The notes beneath the pieces were generated by a model. It saw only the letters and a list, made by a program, of their open reading frames with translations. It ran no database searches and was not told the origin of the DNA. Positions 1-10,030 of a stretch of 64,000 bases of DNA are shown here, piece by piece. The first letter of the stretch is position 1. Each line of letters opens with the position of its first letter. The stretch is from Betaproteobacteria bacterium SCN1 (GTDB lineage: Bacteria > Pseudomonadota > Gammaproteobacteria > Burkholderiales > Thiobacillaceae): assembly GCA_008923315.1 (NCBI GenBank), contig WBSF01000008.1, positions 186,001-250,000 of the forward strand, in the 5' to 3' direction. The position numbers and the translations under genes are program-made.

Positions 1-259
1 TCTATGAGAACATCCCGGTCGCAGGCATCGAGGTCGCGCGAGGGGTTGTTATCATGAAAAAGCGCCCCGGCAGGCGCCAAGAGCAAAAGCGATACATTTA
101 AATATCGTCATATCATACTGATATAAATGAAATATTGTTTAAATATAAACAATTCAATCGGTTTATGAATAGATAAATTTAATAAATATTATTCTTTACT
201 AATTTATTTGGGTATCTACACTAAGAGCGTGTTCAACGCTGAAGCAAAGGAGTAGGGCC
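1..259. other. Left-edge DNA and AT-rich leader, no complete gene
   Basis: Bases 3-110 are open on the plus strand from the window edge to a TAA and could be the tail of a truncated gene, but there is no recognisable motif. From about 100 to 230 the sequence is extremely AT-rich: I count 12 G/C in 121-210. Within it lies a perfect 8-bp dyad, 134-141 and 146-153, with a 4-base AATA spacer. The stretch is most simply the promoter/operator region of the gene at 260. Confidence 0.5.
134..153. promoter_or_regulatory. 20-bp dyad in the AT-rich leader, candidate operator
   Basis: ATTGTTTA and its exact reverse complement TAAACAAT flank AATA. It lies about 107 bp before the start at 260, within DNA of about 13% G+C. 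A regulator or nucleoid-protein site is plausible. No regulator gene is adjacent, so the factor is unknown. Confidence 0.4.
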
Positions 260-715
260 ATGAGTGGACTGATTGCAAATTTCCCGGCCGACGGCGTCGT
301 AACTGTCAATCGGGTGATCCTGAAACCGGGATACACGGTGGACGATCTGCAGGAGCGCGTCGCCTTCCTGTGCGAGAACGTCAAGACTTACCATTCGGAC
401 ACCGGTTTCGTGGGCGGTTTCGTGGCCCTGAATTCAGGGGCCGTCTCGAATGAAGGCTCGACCATCGGCCAGCCGGTCGAGAGCCCGATGAAAGGCAAGG
501 AAGCCCTGATCGTGACGTTCTGGACGTCGTTCGAGAATCACGAAAGATCGCACCGCTCGGCGAGTTTCCAGCCGCTGTTCCGGAAAGTACTCGAACTGTG
601 CGAGAACGGCAACGAGGAGATCGCCTACGAAATGCTGTGGTCGGGCAAGGCGTATGGTCCTGAGGAAATCGAAGCGGCGCGTCGCGCGAAGGCGGAATAC
701 GCCAAGGCGGCCTGA
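260..715 (+). CDS. Small ABM-like alpha/beta-barrel protein, function unknown
   Basis: This is a 151-residue soluble protein with no signal peptide or membrane segment. An N-terminal strand (VVTVNRVILKPGY), a helix, a central GFVGGFVALNSG segment, and a late FWTSFENHERSHRS segment followed by a helix suggest the ferredoxin-like fold of antibiotic-biosynthesis-monooxygenase or Dabb domains. In those families the 'effort...F..H..S' region forms a dimeric active site. The conserved His residues near 96-99 fit, but the substrate cannot be inferred. The ATG has an AAAGGAG ribosome site 9 bp upstream. It is monocistronic, bounded by an AT-rich leader and an intrinsic terminator at 735-759. Confidence 0.6.
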   Translation: MSGLIANFPADGVVTVNRVILKPGYTVDDLQERVAFLCENVKTYHSDTGFVGGFVALNSGAVSNEGSTIGQPVESPMKGKEALIVTFWTSFENHERSHRSASFQPLFRKVLELCENGNEEIAYEMLWSGKAYGPEEIEAARRAKAEYAKAA

Positions 716-734
716 TCAGGCCTCGATGCAAGCC

Positions 735-759
735 AACGGCGGGGAAACCCGCCGTTTTT
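735..759 (+). terminator. Intrinsic terminator after the 260-715 gene
   Basis: A 9-bp perfect stem (AACGGCGGG/CCCGCCGTT) closes a GAAA tetraloop. The T tract runs through 755-759, its first two bases being part of the stem. It separates the small ABM-like gene from miaA. Confidence 0.85.
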
Positions 760-789
760 GTTGTCTGCGTTACGGCATAATGCCTCGCC

Positions 790-1731
790 ATGTCCAAGTC
801 CCTGCCGCCTGCCGTCTTCGTCATGGGTCCGACCGCCTCGGGCAAGACCGCGCTGGCGGTCCATCTGGCCGAATGTTTTCCCCTGGACATCGTGAGCGTG
901 GATTCCGCGCTGGTCTACCGCGGCATGGATATCGGCACGGCCAAGCCCGACACGGACACCCTGGCGCGTGCGCCGCACCGCCTGCTCGATATCCGCGACC
1001 CCACCGAAGCCTATTCGGCCGCCGCATTCCGGGACGATGCCCTGGCGGCCATGGCCGAAATCACCGCGTGCGGCAGGGTGCCGCTGCTGGCTGGCGGTAC
1101 CATGCTGTATTTCAGAAGCCTGCTGAATGGGCTCGACGATCTGCCGCGCGCCGACCCGGCGCTACGCGCGGAACTGGAAGCCGCGGCGGCGGTACGCGGC
1201 TGGCCGGCACTGCATACCGAACTGGCACGGCACGATCCGGCGACGGCCGCCCGGCTCGCGCCGAACGATGCGCAGCGCATCGGCCGGGCACTCGAAATCA
1301 TCCGGCTCACCGGCCGCCCGATGTCCGCGCAGCTCGCACGCGCCGAGACAAGGTTGCCCTACGACGTGCTGCAGCTCGCGCTGGTACCCGGCGATCGCGC
1401 GGTGCTGCACCGCCGGATTGCCGAACGTTTCGATTTGATGCTGGCAGCCGGTCTGCTCGACGAGTTGCGTGCGCTGCGTATGCGCCACGCCTTGACGCCC
1501 GATCTGCCTGCCATGCGCGCGGTGGGCTACCGGCAGGCCTGGGCCTGCCTGGACGGCAAAATCGATAAGCCAACCCTGCGCGAACAGGGCATCGCGGCCA
1601 CCCGCCAGCTGGCCAAGCGCCAGCTGACCTGGCTGCGTTCATGGCCGGATGCGGTCAATCTCGACTGTCTGGCCCCCGATCTGACGACACAGGCGGAGGC
1701 GAGGGTGCACACGCATCTCAATCCGGCGTGA
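790..1731 (+). CDS. miaA: tRNA dimethylallyltransferase MiaA
   Basis: MiaA transfers a dimethylallyl group from DMAPP to N6 of A37 in tRNAs reading UNN codons, the first step to ms2i6A. The 313-residue length is normal. The P-loop GPTASGKT is at residues 13-20, followed by the family block [16 protein letters not shown] from residue 38 (catalytic region) and the later AVGYRQ motif and [11 protein letters not shown] tRNA-binding helix. The start follows a weak ribosome site. The 3' end overlaps the convergent xseA end by 14 bp. In many Gram-negatives miaA sits beside mutL or hfq; neither is here. Confidence 0.97.
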   Translation: MSKSLPPAVFVMGPTASGKTALAVHLAECFPLDIVSVDSALVYRGMDIGTAKPDTDTLARAPHRLLDIRDPTEAYSAAAFRDDALAAMAEITACGRVPLLAGGTMLYFRSLLNGLDDLPRADPALRAELEAAAAVRGWPALHTELARHDPATAARLAPNDAQRIGRALEIIRLTGRPMSAQLARAETRLPYDVLQLALVPGDRAVLHRRIAERFDLMLAAGLLDELRALRMRHALTPDLPAMRAVGYRQAWACLDGKIDKPTLREQGIAATRQLAKRQLTWLRSWPDAVNLDCLAPDLTTQAEARVHTHLNPA

Positions 1732-3061
1732 TCGACTTGACGGATGCCGTGGCGCGCCCGCGGTGAAACCGGATGTCGAGCGATTCGCCGGCGTGCAGGC
1801 GCGCCGCATCCTGTACGACCCGGCCGTCCGCGCATTGCACCAGACTGTAGCCGCGCGCCAGCACCCGTTCCGGATCGAGATGCGCGAGACTGGCGGCCAG
1901 CCGGTCCAGTGTCAGCCGGCGGCGGGCACGCCCCGTTTCGTCGGCACGCTGCAGCCGGCCATGGAGCGCTTCGACCGAAAGCCGCTTGCGTTGCAGGATC
2001 TGCACGGGGCTGACCCGCCGCATGCGGACTGCCGTCAGCCGACCCTGGGCGGTTGTCAATACGGCTCGCATGGCACGCTGTAGATGCTGCGCCAGTGTGT
2101 CGAGTGCGCGCCGCTGGCGCGCCAGTTGTTCGGCCGGGTGAACGAGCCGTCGGGCCAGGTAATCGAGCCGCTGCGCCGCGTCGCGCTGGCCGCGCGCGAT
2201 GTGACGGTGCAGACGCTGCGTCAGCCCGTCGAGCTGCGCGCGCAGTGCGTCGCGGTGAGGGCTGGCCAGCTCGGCGGCCGCCGTCGGGGTCGGTGCGCGC
2301 AGATCGGCCGCGAAGTCGGCAAGCGTGAAATCGGTTTCGTGTCCCACGCCGGATACGACGGGAACTGCGCAGGCGGCAATTGCGCGGGCGACCGCTTCGT
2401 CGTTGAACGCCCAGAGGTCTTCCAGCGAACCGCCGCCGCGGCACACCAGAAGTACATCGCACTCCGCCCGCGCGCTGGCCTGCTCAATGGCGGCCGCGAT
2501 GCGGGCACCCGCGCCCAGCCCCTGCACGGGCGTGGGATAGAGCACTACGTGCAAACCCGGCATGCGGCGCGCCAGTGCGGTGAGCACGTCGCGCAGCGCC
2601 GCCGCCTGCGGCGAGGTCACCACGCCGACGGTGCGCGGGAAGGGAGGAAGAGGGCGCTTGCGGGCAAGGTCGAAGAGCCCTTCGGCATCGAGCTTGGCCT
2701 TGAGTCTGAGAAAAGTTTCGTAGAGCCGGCCCGCGCCCGCGCGGCGAATGTTTTCCGCCCCGAGCTGGAATTCGCCGCGCGCTTCGTAGAGCGAGGGCAG
2801 GGCGCGGATTTCGACATGATCGCCATTGGCAGGCGTGAAGCCGGCGAACTGATTGCGTCCCCGGAACATGACGCAGCGCACCTGGGCCTGGCTGTCCTTG
2901 AGCGAGAAATACCAGTGACCGGAGGCGGCACGCGTGAAGTTGGAAATTTCGCCTTCCACCCAGAGCAGGGGCAACTGTGATTCGAGCGCACGCCGGGCCA
3001 TGCGGTTGAGCTCGCTTACGGTGAGTACGGGCAGGGCGGGCGCGTCGTCGGTCGGATTCAT
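1718..3061 (-). CDS. xseA: Exodeoxyribonuclease VII large subunit
   Basis: XseA is the catalytic subunit of the single-strand-specific exonuclease VII, which works with several copies of XseB. The N-terminal OB-fold ([15 protein letters not shown], then [22 protein letters not shown]) is followed by the catalytic block [19 protein letters not shown], the [17 protein letters not shown] segment and [13 protein letters not shown], then a long basic coiled coil. I chose the ATG at 3061 (447 residues) because homologues begin shortly before LTVSELN. An in-frame ATG at 3133 would add 24 unlikely residues. xseB is not adjacent. The gene converges on miaA. Confidence 0.95.
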   Translation of the reverse strand: MNPTDDAPALPVLTVSELNRMARRALESQLPLLWVEGEISNFTRAASGHWYFSLKDSQAQVRCVMFRGRNQFAGFTPANGDHVEIRALPSLYEARGEFQLGAENIRRAGAGRLYETFLRLKAKLDAEGLFDLARKRPLPPFPRTVGVVTSPQAAALRDVLTALARRMPGLHVVLYPTPVQGLGAGARIAAAIEQASARAECDVLLVCRGGGSLEDLWAFNDEAVARAIAACAVPVVSGVGHETDFTLADFAADLRAPTPTAAAELASPHRDALRAQLDGLTQRLHRHIARGQRDAAQRLDYLARRLVHPAEQLARQRRALDTLAQHLQRAMRAVLTTAQGRLTAVRMRRVSPVQILQRKRLSVEALHGRLQRADETGRARRRLTLDRLAASLAHLDPERVLARGYSLVQCADGRVVQDAARLHAGESLDIRFHRGRATASVKSITPD

Positions 3062-3273
3062 GCGGTCGAGAATACCGGCTGCCCGGCGAAACGGTTCATG
3101 CACAGTCGCCAAATTTTCATCCAAAAATGTCATGCAACAGTATTGACGATCGGGTTATTTTGATAACTTACTGATTAATAATGTTTTATGCTGTCTGGTC
3201 ACTTTTTGGGCCTTGGCGGTTTTTCCTTTGTGGGCGGGCGTTTAGCCTAAGTACCGGCGACTTCCTCACAGAC

Positions 3274-3298
3274 TTATCCACATCAATTGTGGAGAACT
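3274..3298. promoter_or_regulatory. Pair of opposed DnaA-box-like sites
   Basis: A perfect TTATCCACA (3274-3282) is followed at 3289-3297 by TGTGGAGAA, the reverse complement of TTCTCCACA, which differs from the consensus TTATNCACA by one base. The two form an inverted pair 6 bp apart, between xseA and exbB. Known oriC neighbours (dnaA, dnaN, rpmH) are absent, so a regulatory DnaA site is likelier than an origin. Confidence 0.45.
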
Positions 3299-3399
3299 CG
3301 ACCGGGTGTCGTTTCAACCGGGATATTGCGGACCAGACTTGCCGAAACCGCGAGGGGGGCGCTACATTTCGCTTGTTCATTTCCCGGGAGTGGATCACT

Positions 3400-4005
3400 T
3401 TGCTTGCCATCATCGAGGCGGCCGGCTGGCCGATCTGGCCGCTGATTTTCATATCCATCATCGGCGTTGCCATCATCATCGAGCGCAGCTACAGCCTCCG
3501 TGCGCGCGAAATCGTGCCATCGAATCTGCTGCTGGAAACGATCAAGGCTTACCAGGAGCGTGGCGTTACGCAGGATCTCGTGACCCGGCTGGCGGACAAT
3601 TCACCGCTGGGACGCATCTTCGCCACGGCGCTGAAAAACGCGCATTACTCGCGCGAGGTGATGAAGGAATCGATCGAAGAGTCGGGACGGGCCGTGACCC
3701 AGGAGCTGGACCGCTTCCTGACCACGCTGGGCACGATCGCCAGTATGGCCCCCCTGCTCGGCCTGTTCGGCACGGTGATCGGCATGATCGAAATCTTCGG
3801 CGCGCAGACCGCGGCGGGCACCAATCCGGCCGAACTGGCCCACGGTATCTCGATCGCGCTCTACAACACCGCTTTCGGTCTGATCGTCGCGATTCCCACG
3901 ATGGCGTTCTACCGCCATTTCCGCCGCCTGGTGGAAGCGCTGGTAACCGACATGGAGCAGCAGGCCATCAAGCTCGTGGAGATCGTGCACGGGGAGCGCA
4001 AATGA
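3400..4005 (+). CDS. exbB: ExbB/TolQ-family proton channel subunit
   Basis: This is the inner-membrane proton channel that, with ExbD, energises TonB-dependent outer-membrane transport. I take the TTG at 3400 (201 residues): GGGAG lies 9-14 bp upstream, the product then begins at the first membrane helix (IWPLIFISIIGVAIII), and 201 residues matches betaproteobacterial ExbB. An ATG at 3181 would add 73 residues without family character. The MotA/TolQ/ExbB domain core TLGTIASMAPLLGLFGTVIG and the following ALYNTAFGLIVAIPT helix are clear. exbD follows after 90 bp. tonB is not in the window, so TonB or Tol assignment rests on size and partner. Confidence 0.9.
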   Translation: MLAIIEAAGWPIWPLIFISIIGVAIIIERSYSLRAREIVPSNLLLETIKAYQERGVTQDLVTRLADNSPLGRIFATALKNAHYSREVMKESIEESGRAVTQELDRFLTTLGTIASMAPLLGLFGTVIGMIEIFGAQTAAGTNPAELAHGISIALYNTAFGLIVAIPTMAFYRHFRRLVEALVTDMEQQAIKLVEIVHGERK

Positions 4006-4095
4006 CGTGTACGCCGCATTCCGCCGGACGGATCGTCGTGCGCGTCGCGTCCGCTACCGGCAACGCACGCCATTCCGGGTGAACGGAGGCCATTC

Positions 4096-4512
4096 ATGAA
4101 TTTCCGCCGTGGCCGCCGCGAGGACTATCCGGAAATCAACCTGATTCCGTTCATCGACATCCTGCTGGTCATCGTGATCTTCCTCGCGGTATCGACCACG
4201 TATGCCCGGTTCGCCGAACTGAAGATCAATCTGCCCGCCAGCGGCGCGCAACAGACGCCCGACACGCCCAGGCAGATCGAAGTGGGCGTGGCCGAGAACG
4301 GCCGCTATCAGGTCGACAGCCTCACTCTGGGCGACGCAGGCGTCGACCGCATCGCCGCAGCGCTCAAAACGGCTGCCGCAGGACAGAACGATCCTGTGGT
4401 GGTGATCAACGCCGATGCGCAGGCATCGCATCAATCCGTGGTGAACGTGATGGAAGCCGCGCGTCAGGTCGGGCTGACGCGCATCACCTTCGCCACCCAG
4501 ACCCCGCACTGA
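4096..4512 (+). CDS. exbD: ExbD/TolR-family proton channel subunit
   Basis: This 138-residue protein has a short cytoplasmic N-terminus, one membrane helix (about residues 16-38) that starts with the family hallmark INLIPFIDILLVIVIFL including the proton-carrying Asp, and a periplasmic domain ending in the ADAQASHQSVVNVMEAARQVG segment typical of ExbD/TolR. GGAGG lies 8 bp before the ATG. It forms an operon with exbB and abuts lpxK (2 bp gap), an arrangement common in Betaproteobacteria. Confidence 0.95.
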   Translation: MNFRRGRREDYPEINLIPFIDILLVIVIFLAVSTTYARFAELKINLPASGAQQTPDTPRQIEVGVAENGRYQVDSLTLGDAGVDRIAAALKTAAAGQNDPVVVINADAQASHQSVVNVMEAARQVGLTRITFATQTPH

Positions 4513-4514
4513 AG

Positions 4515-5546
4515 ATGGCCTGGCTTGCGCGCCTGTGGGCGCGCACCGGGATCTTCACGCTGGCGTTACTGCCGCTGGCGGGCCTGTTTTCACTCCTGGC
4601 CGGCATGCGGCGCCTGGCGTATCGACGGGGCTGGCTCGCGTCCGTCGCGATGGGCGTACCGGTCGTCGTCGTCGGCAACATCACCGCGGGCGGCAGCGGC
4701 AAAACGCCGCTGACGATCTGGCTGGTGGAGCATCTGCGCCGTCGTGGATTGCGTCCCGGCGTGGTCAGTCGCGGATACGGCGGCCGCGCGCGCGGTTGTG
4801 TCGAAGTCGGGCCTGCCAGCGATGCCACGATGGTGGGCGACGAGCCGCTGCTGGTGCAGCGCCGGACAGGCGTGCCGGTGGTGGTGGGGCGGGACCGGGT
4901 CGCCGCGGTTCGCACGCTGCTGGCGCGCCACCCCGGCATCGACGTCGTCCTGTCGGACGATGGCCTTCAGCATTACCGTTTGCGGCGCGATATCGAGCTG
5001 GCCGTCGTCGATGCGTCAGGCGGGCTGGGCAATGGCTGGCCCCTGCCGGCCGGCCCTTTGCGCGAACCTGCGCGGCGTCTGCGTACGGTGGATGCGGTGG
5101 TGCGCGTGATGCGCGGCGGCCCGGAAGGCCGGCCGCTCGAAGTGGCGAGCTGGCGCGTCGATACGCGCCCCGGCCACGCCTGGCGGTTGCTCGCCCCGAA
5201 CGAGCCATGCGCACTGTCCGACCTGCCCCGGCACGACTGGCTGGCGGTTGCGGGCATCGGCCGGCCCCAGGCATTCTTCGACATGCTCGCGCGCGCCGGC
5301 CTGCGATTCAGCCCGCGTGCCTACCCTGACCACCATGCCTTTCAGCCAGGCGAACTGCCCGCCGGTCACCCTGTGCTGATGACCGAAAAAGACGCGGTAA
5401 AATGCTTCGCATTCGCGGGAACGGACTGGTGGGCGGTGTCGCTGGACGTCGCACCCGAGGAAGGATTCGCTGGCTGGCTGGGCACACGCATACCAACGAC
5501 GCCCCGGTCCGGCGCGCACAATGAGAGGAAAGGCTATGTCGGTTAG
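4515..5546 (+). CDS. lpxK: Tetraacyldisaccharide 4'-kinase LpxK
   Basis: LpxK phosphorylates the 4' position of the lipid A disaccharide on the inner face of the inner membrane, forming lipid IVA. An N-terminal membrane anchor (about residues 10-32) precedes the P-loop region VGNITAGGSGKTP and SRGYGG, then LSDDGLQHYRL with the catalytic DDG, and the DHHAF and MTEKDAVKC motifs near the C-terminus. The 343-residue length is normal. It lies between exbD and the diguanylate cyclase, whose proposed start (5536) overlaps its last 11 bp. Confidence 0.96.
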   Translation: MAWLARLWARTGIFTLALLPLAGLFSLLAGMRRLAYRRGWLASVAMGVPVVVVGNITAGGSGKTPLTIWLVEHLRRRGLRPGVVSRGYGGRARGCVEVGPASDATMVGDEPLLVQRRTGVPVVVGRDRVAAVRTLLARHPGIDVVLSDDGLQHYRLRRDIELAVVDASGGLGNGWPLPAGPLREPARRLRTVDAVVRVMRGGPEGRPLEVASWRVDTRPGHAWRLLAPNEPCALSDLPRHDWLAVAGIGRPQAFFDMLARAGLRFSPRAYPDHHAFQPGELPAGHPVLMTEKDAVKCFAFAGTDWWAVSLDVAPEEGFAGWLGTRIPTTPRSGAHNERKGYVG

Positions 5547-6643
5547 AGAGTGGGGCGATCGCCGCCATCCCTGCCGTTGGGAGGAAGCCTCGGGCGACAT
5601 GGGGTTCTGGGTGCCCGATCGGTCCGAGATCGTCACGCAGTTCTTCACGCGCTACCTGTTTTTTTTCACTGGCCGTCATCTACTTCTCCACGCTGGAAAG
5701 CGTACGGCCGGTGTTTTTCAGCATCGAGCAGCTCCTGATCGCGCTCGGTGTCTATTTCATCCTCAACAGCTGGTATTTCCATCTGGCGCTCAGGCGGGTG
5801 ACGCTGCTGCGCATCCGCAGCGCCATGACCGCGGACCTCATCATCGTCACGCTCTGCGTGCTGCACGACCCCAACCCGATTCCGCCTTCCGCGCTGGCCT
5901 TCCTGATGGTGCTGCTCGGCAACGGCATGCGCTATGGCATGCGCCTGTTCGCGGAAGTGCTCGGCGGCGCGCTGCTGGGCATGTCGGTCGCCTTTGCGCT
6001 GCGTTACAGGCTGGGCGGATTCGAGGTGAGCGCAGGCGACGTGTTCTTCGGCGTCTTCTGGGTCACGCTGGCGCTGTACGCCTATATCCTCATGGGCCGG
6101 ATAGAAAGCCAGCGCATGCAGCTCGATTACCGGAGCCGCTTCGACGCACTGACAGGACTGCTCAATCGTCATGGCCTGCTTGCCTCGGCCGACCAGGTCT
6201 TCGACAAGGCCGACCCGGACGTGCCGGCCACGGTCCTGTTCGCCGATCTCAACCAGTTCAAGTCGATCAACGATCGCTACGGGCACGGCGTGGGCGACCG
6301 TGTGCTGGCCGAATTCGCGCAGATTTTCAGCGAATCGGTCGACATGGGCGTATGCGGCCGCTGGGGAGGGGACGAATTCGTCGCGATCCTGCCCTTGCGC
6401 GACGATGCCACTGTCGAACAGATATTCGAACGCATCGAGGCGCGTACCGAATCGTGGAGCCAGAGCAACGGCCTGCCGATGACGGTCAGCCTGGGCGTCG
6501 CGCATGCGCCGCGCGACGGCCGCGACCTGATGACACTGCTGTCGGTTGCCGACATCCATCTCTACCAGAGCAAATCGCGCCGGTCCGAAGCCGGCGCGGC
6601 GACGTTGTACAGGACACTTGCGAATGAACCCCAAACTCCTTGA
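5536..6643 (+). pseudogene. Membrane diguanylate cyclase, frame broken at a T8 run
   Basis: The intact downstream frame (from about 5711, GTG) encodes several membrane helices followed by a GGDEF domain with active-site RWGGDEF, making c-di-GMP from two GTP. No canonical RxxD inhibitory site precedes it. The best start is upstream: ATG at 5536 with AGAGGAAAGG before it, reading about 40 residues in another frame to 5659-5666, a run of eight T. Removing one T joins ...RYLFF to SLAVIYFSTLESVRP, which completes a natural first membrane helix. So the gene is a +1 frameshift, a slippage-controlled gene, or a sequencing error. If the frame is real, a shortened protein from the GTG at 5711 would still carry GGDEF. 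It lies between lpxK and the Trm112-like gene. Confidence 0.75.
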
Positions 6644-6809
6644 AATTCTGGTCTGCCCCGTGTGCAAGGGGCCGCTCGACTGGAAAAAATCCGCGCAGGA
6701 ACTGGTCTGCCATGCCTGCCGCATCGCCTATCCCATCCGCGACGACATTCCCGTGATGCTGCCCGAAGAGGCGCGCCCGCTCGAGCCCGACGAGGTGCGC
6801 GGCAGCTGA
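6624..6809 (+). CDS. Trm112-like (UPF0434/YcaR) small zinc-ribbon protein
   Basis: The 61-residue protein opens with [18 protein letters not shown] and continues with [19 protein letters not shown], the pattern of the YcaR/Trm112 family. CxxC pairs at both halves could bind a metal, and the IRDDIPVML strand is the family signature. Members of this group partner methyltransferases in eukaryotes; the bacterial role is poorly defined. The ATG lies inside the end of the diguanylate cyclase (20 bp overlap) and kdsB starts 1 bp after its stop, the usual lpxK-ycaR-kdsB order. Confidence 0.92.
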   Translation: MNPKLLEILVCPVCKGPLDWKKSAQELVCHACRIAYPIRDDIPVMLPEEARPLEPDEVRGS

Positions 6810-6810
6810 C

Positions 6811-7569
6811 ATGCATTTCAGGGTCGTCATCCCCGCACGCTATGCATCGAGCCGGCTGCCGGGCAAGCCGCTTGCCGACATCGGCGGCAAGCCCATGGTC
6901 CTGCGCGTGCTCGAACGGGCGCTGGAGGCGGGGGCGGAATCGGTCGTCGTGGCCACCGACGATGCGCGTGTGCAGGATGCGGTCGAGGCGGCCGGCCATC
7001 GGGCGCTGATGACCTCGCCCGCGCACCAGTCGGGCACCGAGCGCCTGGTCGAAGTCGCCGAGCGTCTGGAATGGCCCGACGACGTACTGGTCGTCAACGT
7101 GCAGGGCGACGAACCGCTGATCGATCCGGCGCTGATTCGCGAGGCTGCGCGCCAGCTGGTGCTGCATGACGACGCAGTGATGGCCACATTGGCCCATCCC
7201 ATCCACGACCATGCCGATTTCGTGAACCCCAACGTGGTCAAGGTCGTCGCCGACGAGGCCGGCTACGCCGTCTATTTCAGCCGCGCCCCGATCCCCTGGC
7301 CGCGCGATGCCTTCGCCGCGCAGCAGCCGATGCCGCACGCGCTGGGCGCGTTGCGCCATATCGGCCTGTATGCCTACCGCGCCGGCTTCCTGCGCACCTA
7401 TGCCGGGCTCGCCGCATCGCCGCTGGAACGCCACGAAATGCTCGAACAGTTGCGCGTACTCTGGCACGGCCACCGCATCAGTCTGGGAATCACGCCCACG
7501 GCGCCGGCCCCCGGCGTGGACACACCCGACGATCTGGCGCGGGTTCGCGCCCTGTTTGGCACCCCATAG
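6811..7569 (+). CDS. kdsB: 3-deoxy-manno-octulosonate cytidylyltransferase
   Basis: KdsB activates KDO as CMP-KDO for attachment to lipid A. It has 252 residues with the nucleotide-binding start [14 protein letters not shown], the VVATDD block, [10 protein letters not shown] (metal and CTP site) and [12 protein letters not shown], plus [12 protein letters not shown]. It works downstream of the same pathway as lpxK and is translated immediately after the Trm112-like gene, suggesting one transcript for envelope lipopolysaccharide genes. Confidence 0.97.
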   Translation: MHFRVVIPARYASSRLPGKPLADIGGKPMVLRVLERALEAGAESVVVATDDARVQDAVEAAGHRALMTSPAHQSGTERLVEVAERLEWPDDVLVVNVQGDEPLIDPALIREAARQLVLHDDAVMATLAHPIHDHADFVNPNVVKVVADEAGYAVYFSRAPIPWPRDAFAAQQPMPHALGALRHIGLYAYRAGFLRTYAGLAASPLERHEMLEQLRVLWHGHRISLGITPTAPAPGVDTPDDLARVRALFGTP

Positions 7570-7592
7570 CAGTAGCTTGAATCCCCGAATAA

Positions 7593-8327
<735 letters not shown>

Positions 8328-8330
8328 AGC

Positions 8331-8699
8331 ATGCCGGCGGAGATCGCCCCGATGACCGACACCGAACGCTGGGTTGTCCGGCAGGCGGTGAACGAGCGCT
8401 ACGGCCGCGAGGTAGAAATACAGGACGTCGAGACCGAAATCCGCCTGCATATCGACGACCGGGAATTGACACTGTGTCCCGGCTTCTACTGGACGGACGA
8501 ACGGGGATGTCATTTCGTCCTGTCCAAGACCGGGGATACGCGTTACCGCTGCATGTTTTTCTGGCGCATCCGCGACCGTTTCGCCACCGGCCGCGAGGAA
8601 TACGACGACATCGGCGACTGCGTGACCACGCTGCTGAAAATGCAGGCCGATGAGGAAGCCCGTCGTCTGACCGGAGAAGATGCGTCCGGCAATGCCTGA
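8331..8699 (+). CDS. Conserved-looking cytoplasmic protein of unknown function
   Basis: The 122-residue protein starts 3 bp after the adk stop, so it is probably co-transcribed; an alternative ATG is at 8352. It has no signal or membrane segment. It is rich in acidic and aromatic residues (LCPGFYWTDERGCHFVL, YRCMFFWRIRDRF) and contains three Cys. I recognise no family. A hairpin at 8705-8728 closes the adk unit behind it. Confidence 0.65.
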   Translation: MPAEIAPMTDTERWVVRQAVNERYGREVEIQDVETEIRLHIDDRELTLCPGFYWTDERGCHFVLSKTGDTRYRCMFFWRIRDRFATGREEYDDIGDCVTTLLKMQADEEARRLTGEDASGNA

Positions 8700-8704
8700 A
8701 TATT

Positions 8705-8728
8705 GAAGCCAGCCTCTGTGCTGGCTTC
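8705..8728 (+). terminator. Hairpin closing the adk unit
   Basis: A 9-bp perfect stem GAAGCCAGC/GCTGGCTTC closes a 6-base loop. It is followed by only a weak T-rich stretch (TGCTTTAT), so termination may be partial. Confidence 0.55.
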
Positions 8729-8773
8729 TGCTTTATCGACTCACCGTACATATACCAAGGAGACTGAAACACC

Positions 8774-10030
8774 ATGGCGAAGAAAATGAACGCCTTCTAC
8801 GCGCAGTCCGGCGGCGTGACCGCCGTCATCAACGCCTCGGCCTGTGGCGTGATCGAGACCGCACGCAAGCACAAGGACAAGATCGGCAAGGTCTACGCCG
8901 GCCGCAACGGCATCATCGGCGCGCTGACCGAAGACCTGATCGATACCACCAAGGAATCCGCCACCGCGATCGCCGCGTTGCGCAGCACGCCCTCGGGCGG
9001 CTTCGGCTCCTGCCGTTTCAAGCTGAAGTCGCTGGAAGCCAACAAGCGCGAATACGAGCGCCTGATCGAGGTCTTCAAGGCGCACAACATCGGCTATTTC
9101 TTCTACAACGGCGGCGGCGATTCGGCCGACACCTGCTTCAAGGTCTCGCAGCTGTCCGAGGCGATGGGCTACCCCATCCAGGCGATCCATGTGCCGAAGA
9201 CCGTCGACAACGACCTGCCGATCACCGACTGCTGCCCCGGTTTCGGGTCGGTCGCCAAGTACATCGCCGTGTCCACGCTCGAAGCCAGCTTCGACGTGCG
9301 TTCGATGGCCAAGACCTCGACCAAGGTCTTCGTCATCGAGGTCATGGGCCGCCACGCCGGCTGGATCGCCGCCGCCGGCGGCCTGGTCGAGGAGCAGGGC
9401 ATCCCCGTCGTGATCCTGTTCCCGGAAATCGAATTCGACCAGAAGAAATTCCTCGCGCTCGTCGACAAGAAAGTGAAGGAATTCGGCTTCTGCACCGTCG
9501 TCGTCTCGGAAGGCTGTCACTATCCGGACGGCAAGTTCCTCGCCGAGCAGGGCACCCGCGACGCCTTCGGCCATGCCCAGCTGGGCGGGGCCGCGCCGGT
9601 GGTCGCCAACATGATCAAGGACGCGCTCGGCCACAAATTCCACTGGGCCGTTGCCGACTACCTGCAGCGCGCCGCGCGTCACATCGCCTCGAAGACCGAC
9701 GTGAAGCAGGCCTACGAGCTCGGCAAGAAGGCCGTCGAACTGGCGATCAAGGGCCACAACTCGGTCATGCCGACGGTCGACCGCCTGTCCGACAAGCCCT
9801 ACAAGTACAAGATCGGCATGGCGCCGCTGTCCAAGGTCGCAAACGTCGAAAAATTCATGCCGCGCGATTTCATCACCAAGGACGGCTTCGGCATCACGGA
9901 GAAGTGCAAACGCTATCTCACCCCGCTGATCCAGGGCGAGGACTATCCGAAATACAAGGACGGCCTGCCGGTCTACGTCACGCTGAAAAACGTGGCGGTG
10001 GCGAAGAAATTGCCGGCGTTCAAACTTTGA
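8774..10030 (+). CDS. pfp: Pyrophosphate-dependent 6-phosphofructokinase
   Basis: It converts fructose-6-phosphate and PPi reversibly to fructose-1,6-bisphosphate and phosphate. The 418-residue protein belongs to the PfkA superfamily. The signature GGGDS (113-117) has Asp116 where ATP-dependent enzymes carry Gly (GGDGS), and PKTVDND (141-147) carries the Lys that favours PPi; MGRHAGW follows. AAGGAG precedes the ATG. Downstream are a 71-residue unknown and hppA, which also uses PPi, so the region looks like a PPi-economy module. PPi specificity is inferred from these two motifs. Confidence 0.92.
   Translation: MAKKMNAFYAQSGGVTAVINASACGVIETARKHKDKIGKVYAGRNGIIGALTEDLIDTTKESATAIAALRSTPSGGFGSCRFKLKSLEANKREYERLIEVFKAHNIGYFFYNGGGDSADTCFKVSQLSEAMGYPIQAIHVPKTVDNDLPITDCCPGFGSVAKYIAVSTLEASFDVRSMAKTSTKVFVIEVMGRHAGWIAAAGGLVEEQGIPVVILFPEIEFDQKKFLALVDKKVKEFGFCTVVVSEGCHYPDGKFLAEQGTRDAFGHAQLGGAAPVVANMIKDALGHKFHWAVADYLQRAARHIASKTDVKQAYELGKKAVELAIKGHNSVMPTVDRLSDKPYKYKIGMAPLSKVANVEKFMPRDFITKDGFGITEKCKRYLTPLIQGEDYPKYKDGLPVYVTLKNVAVAKKLPAFKL

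Noticed and set aside
3274-3298. Chromosome origin oriC
   Set aside because: Only two boxes, no dnaA/dnaN/rpmH and no AT-rich unwinding region next to them.
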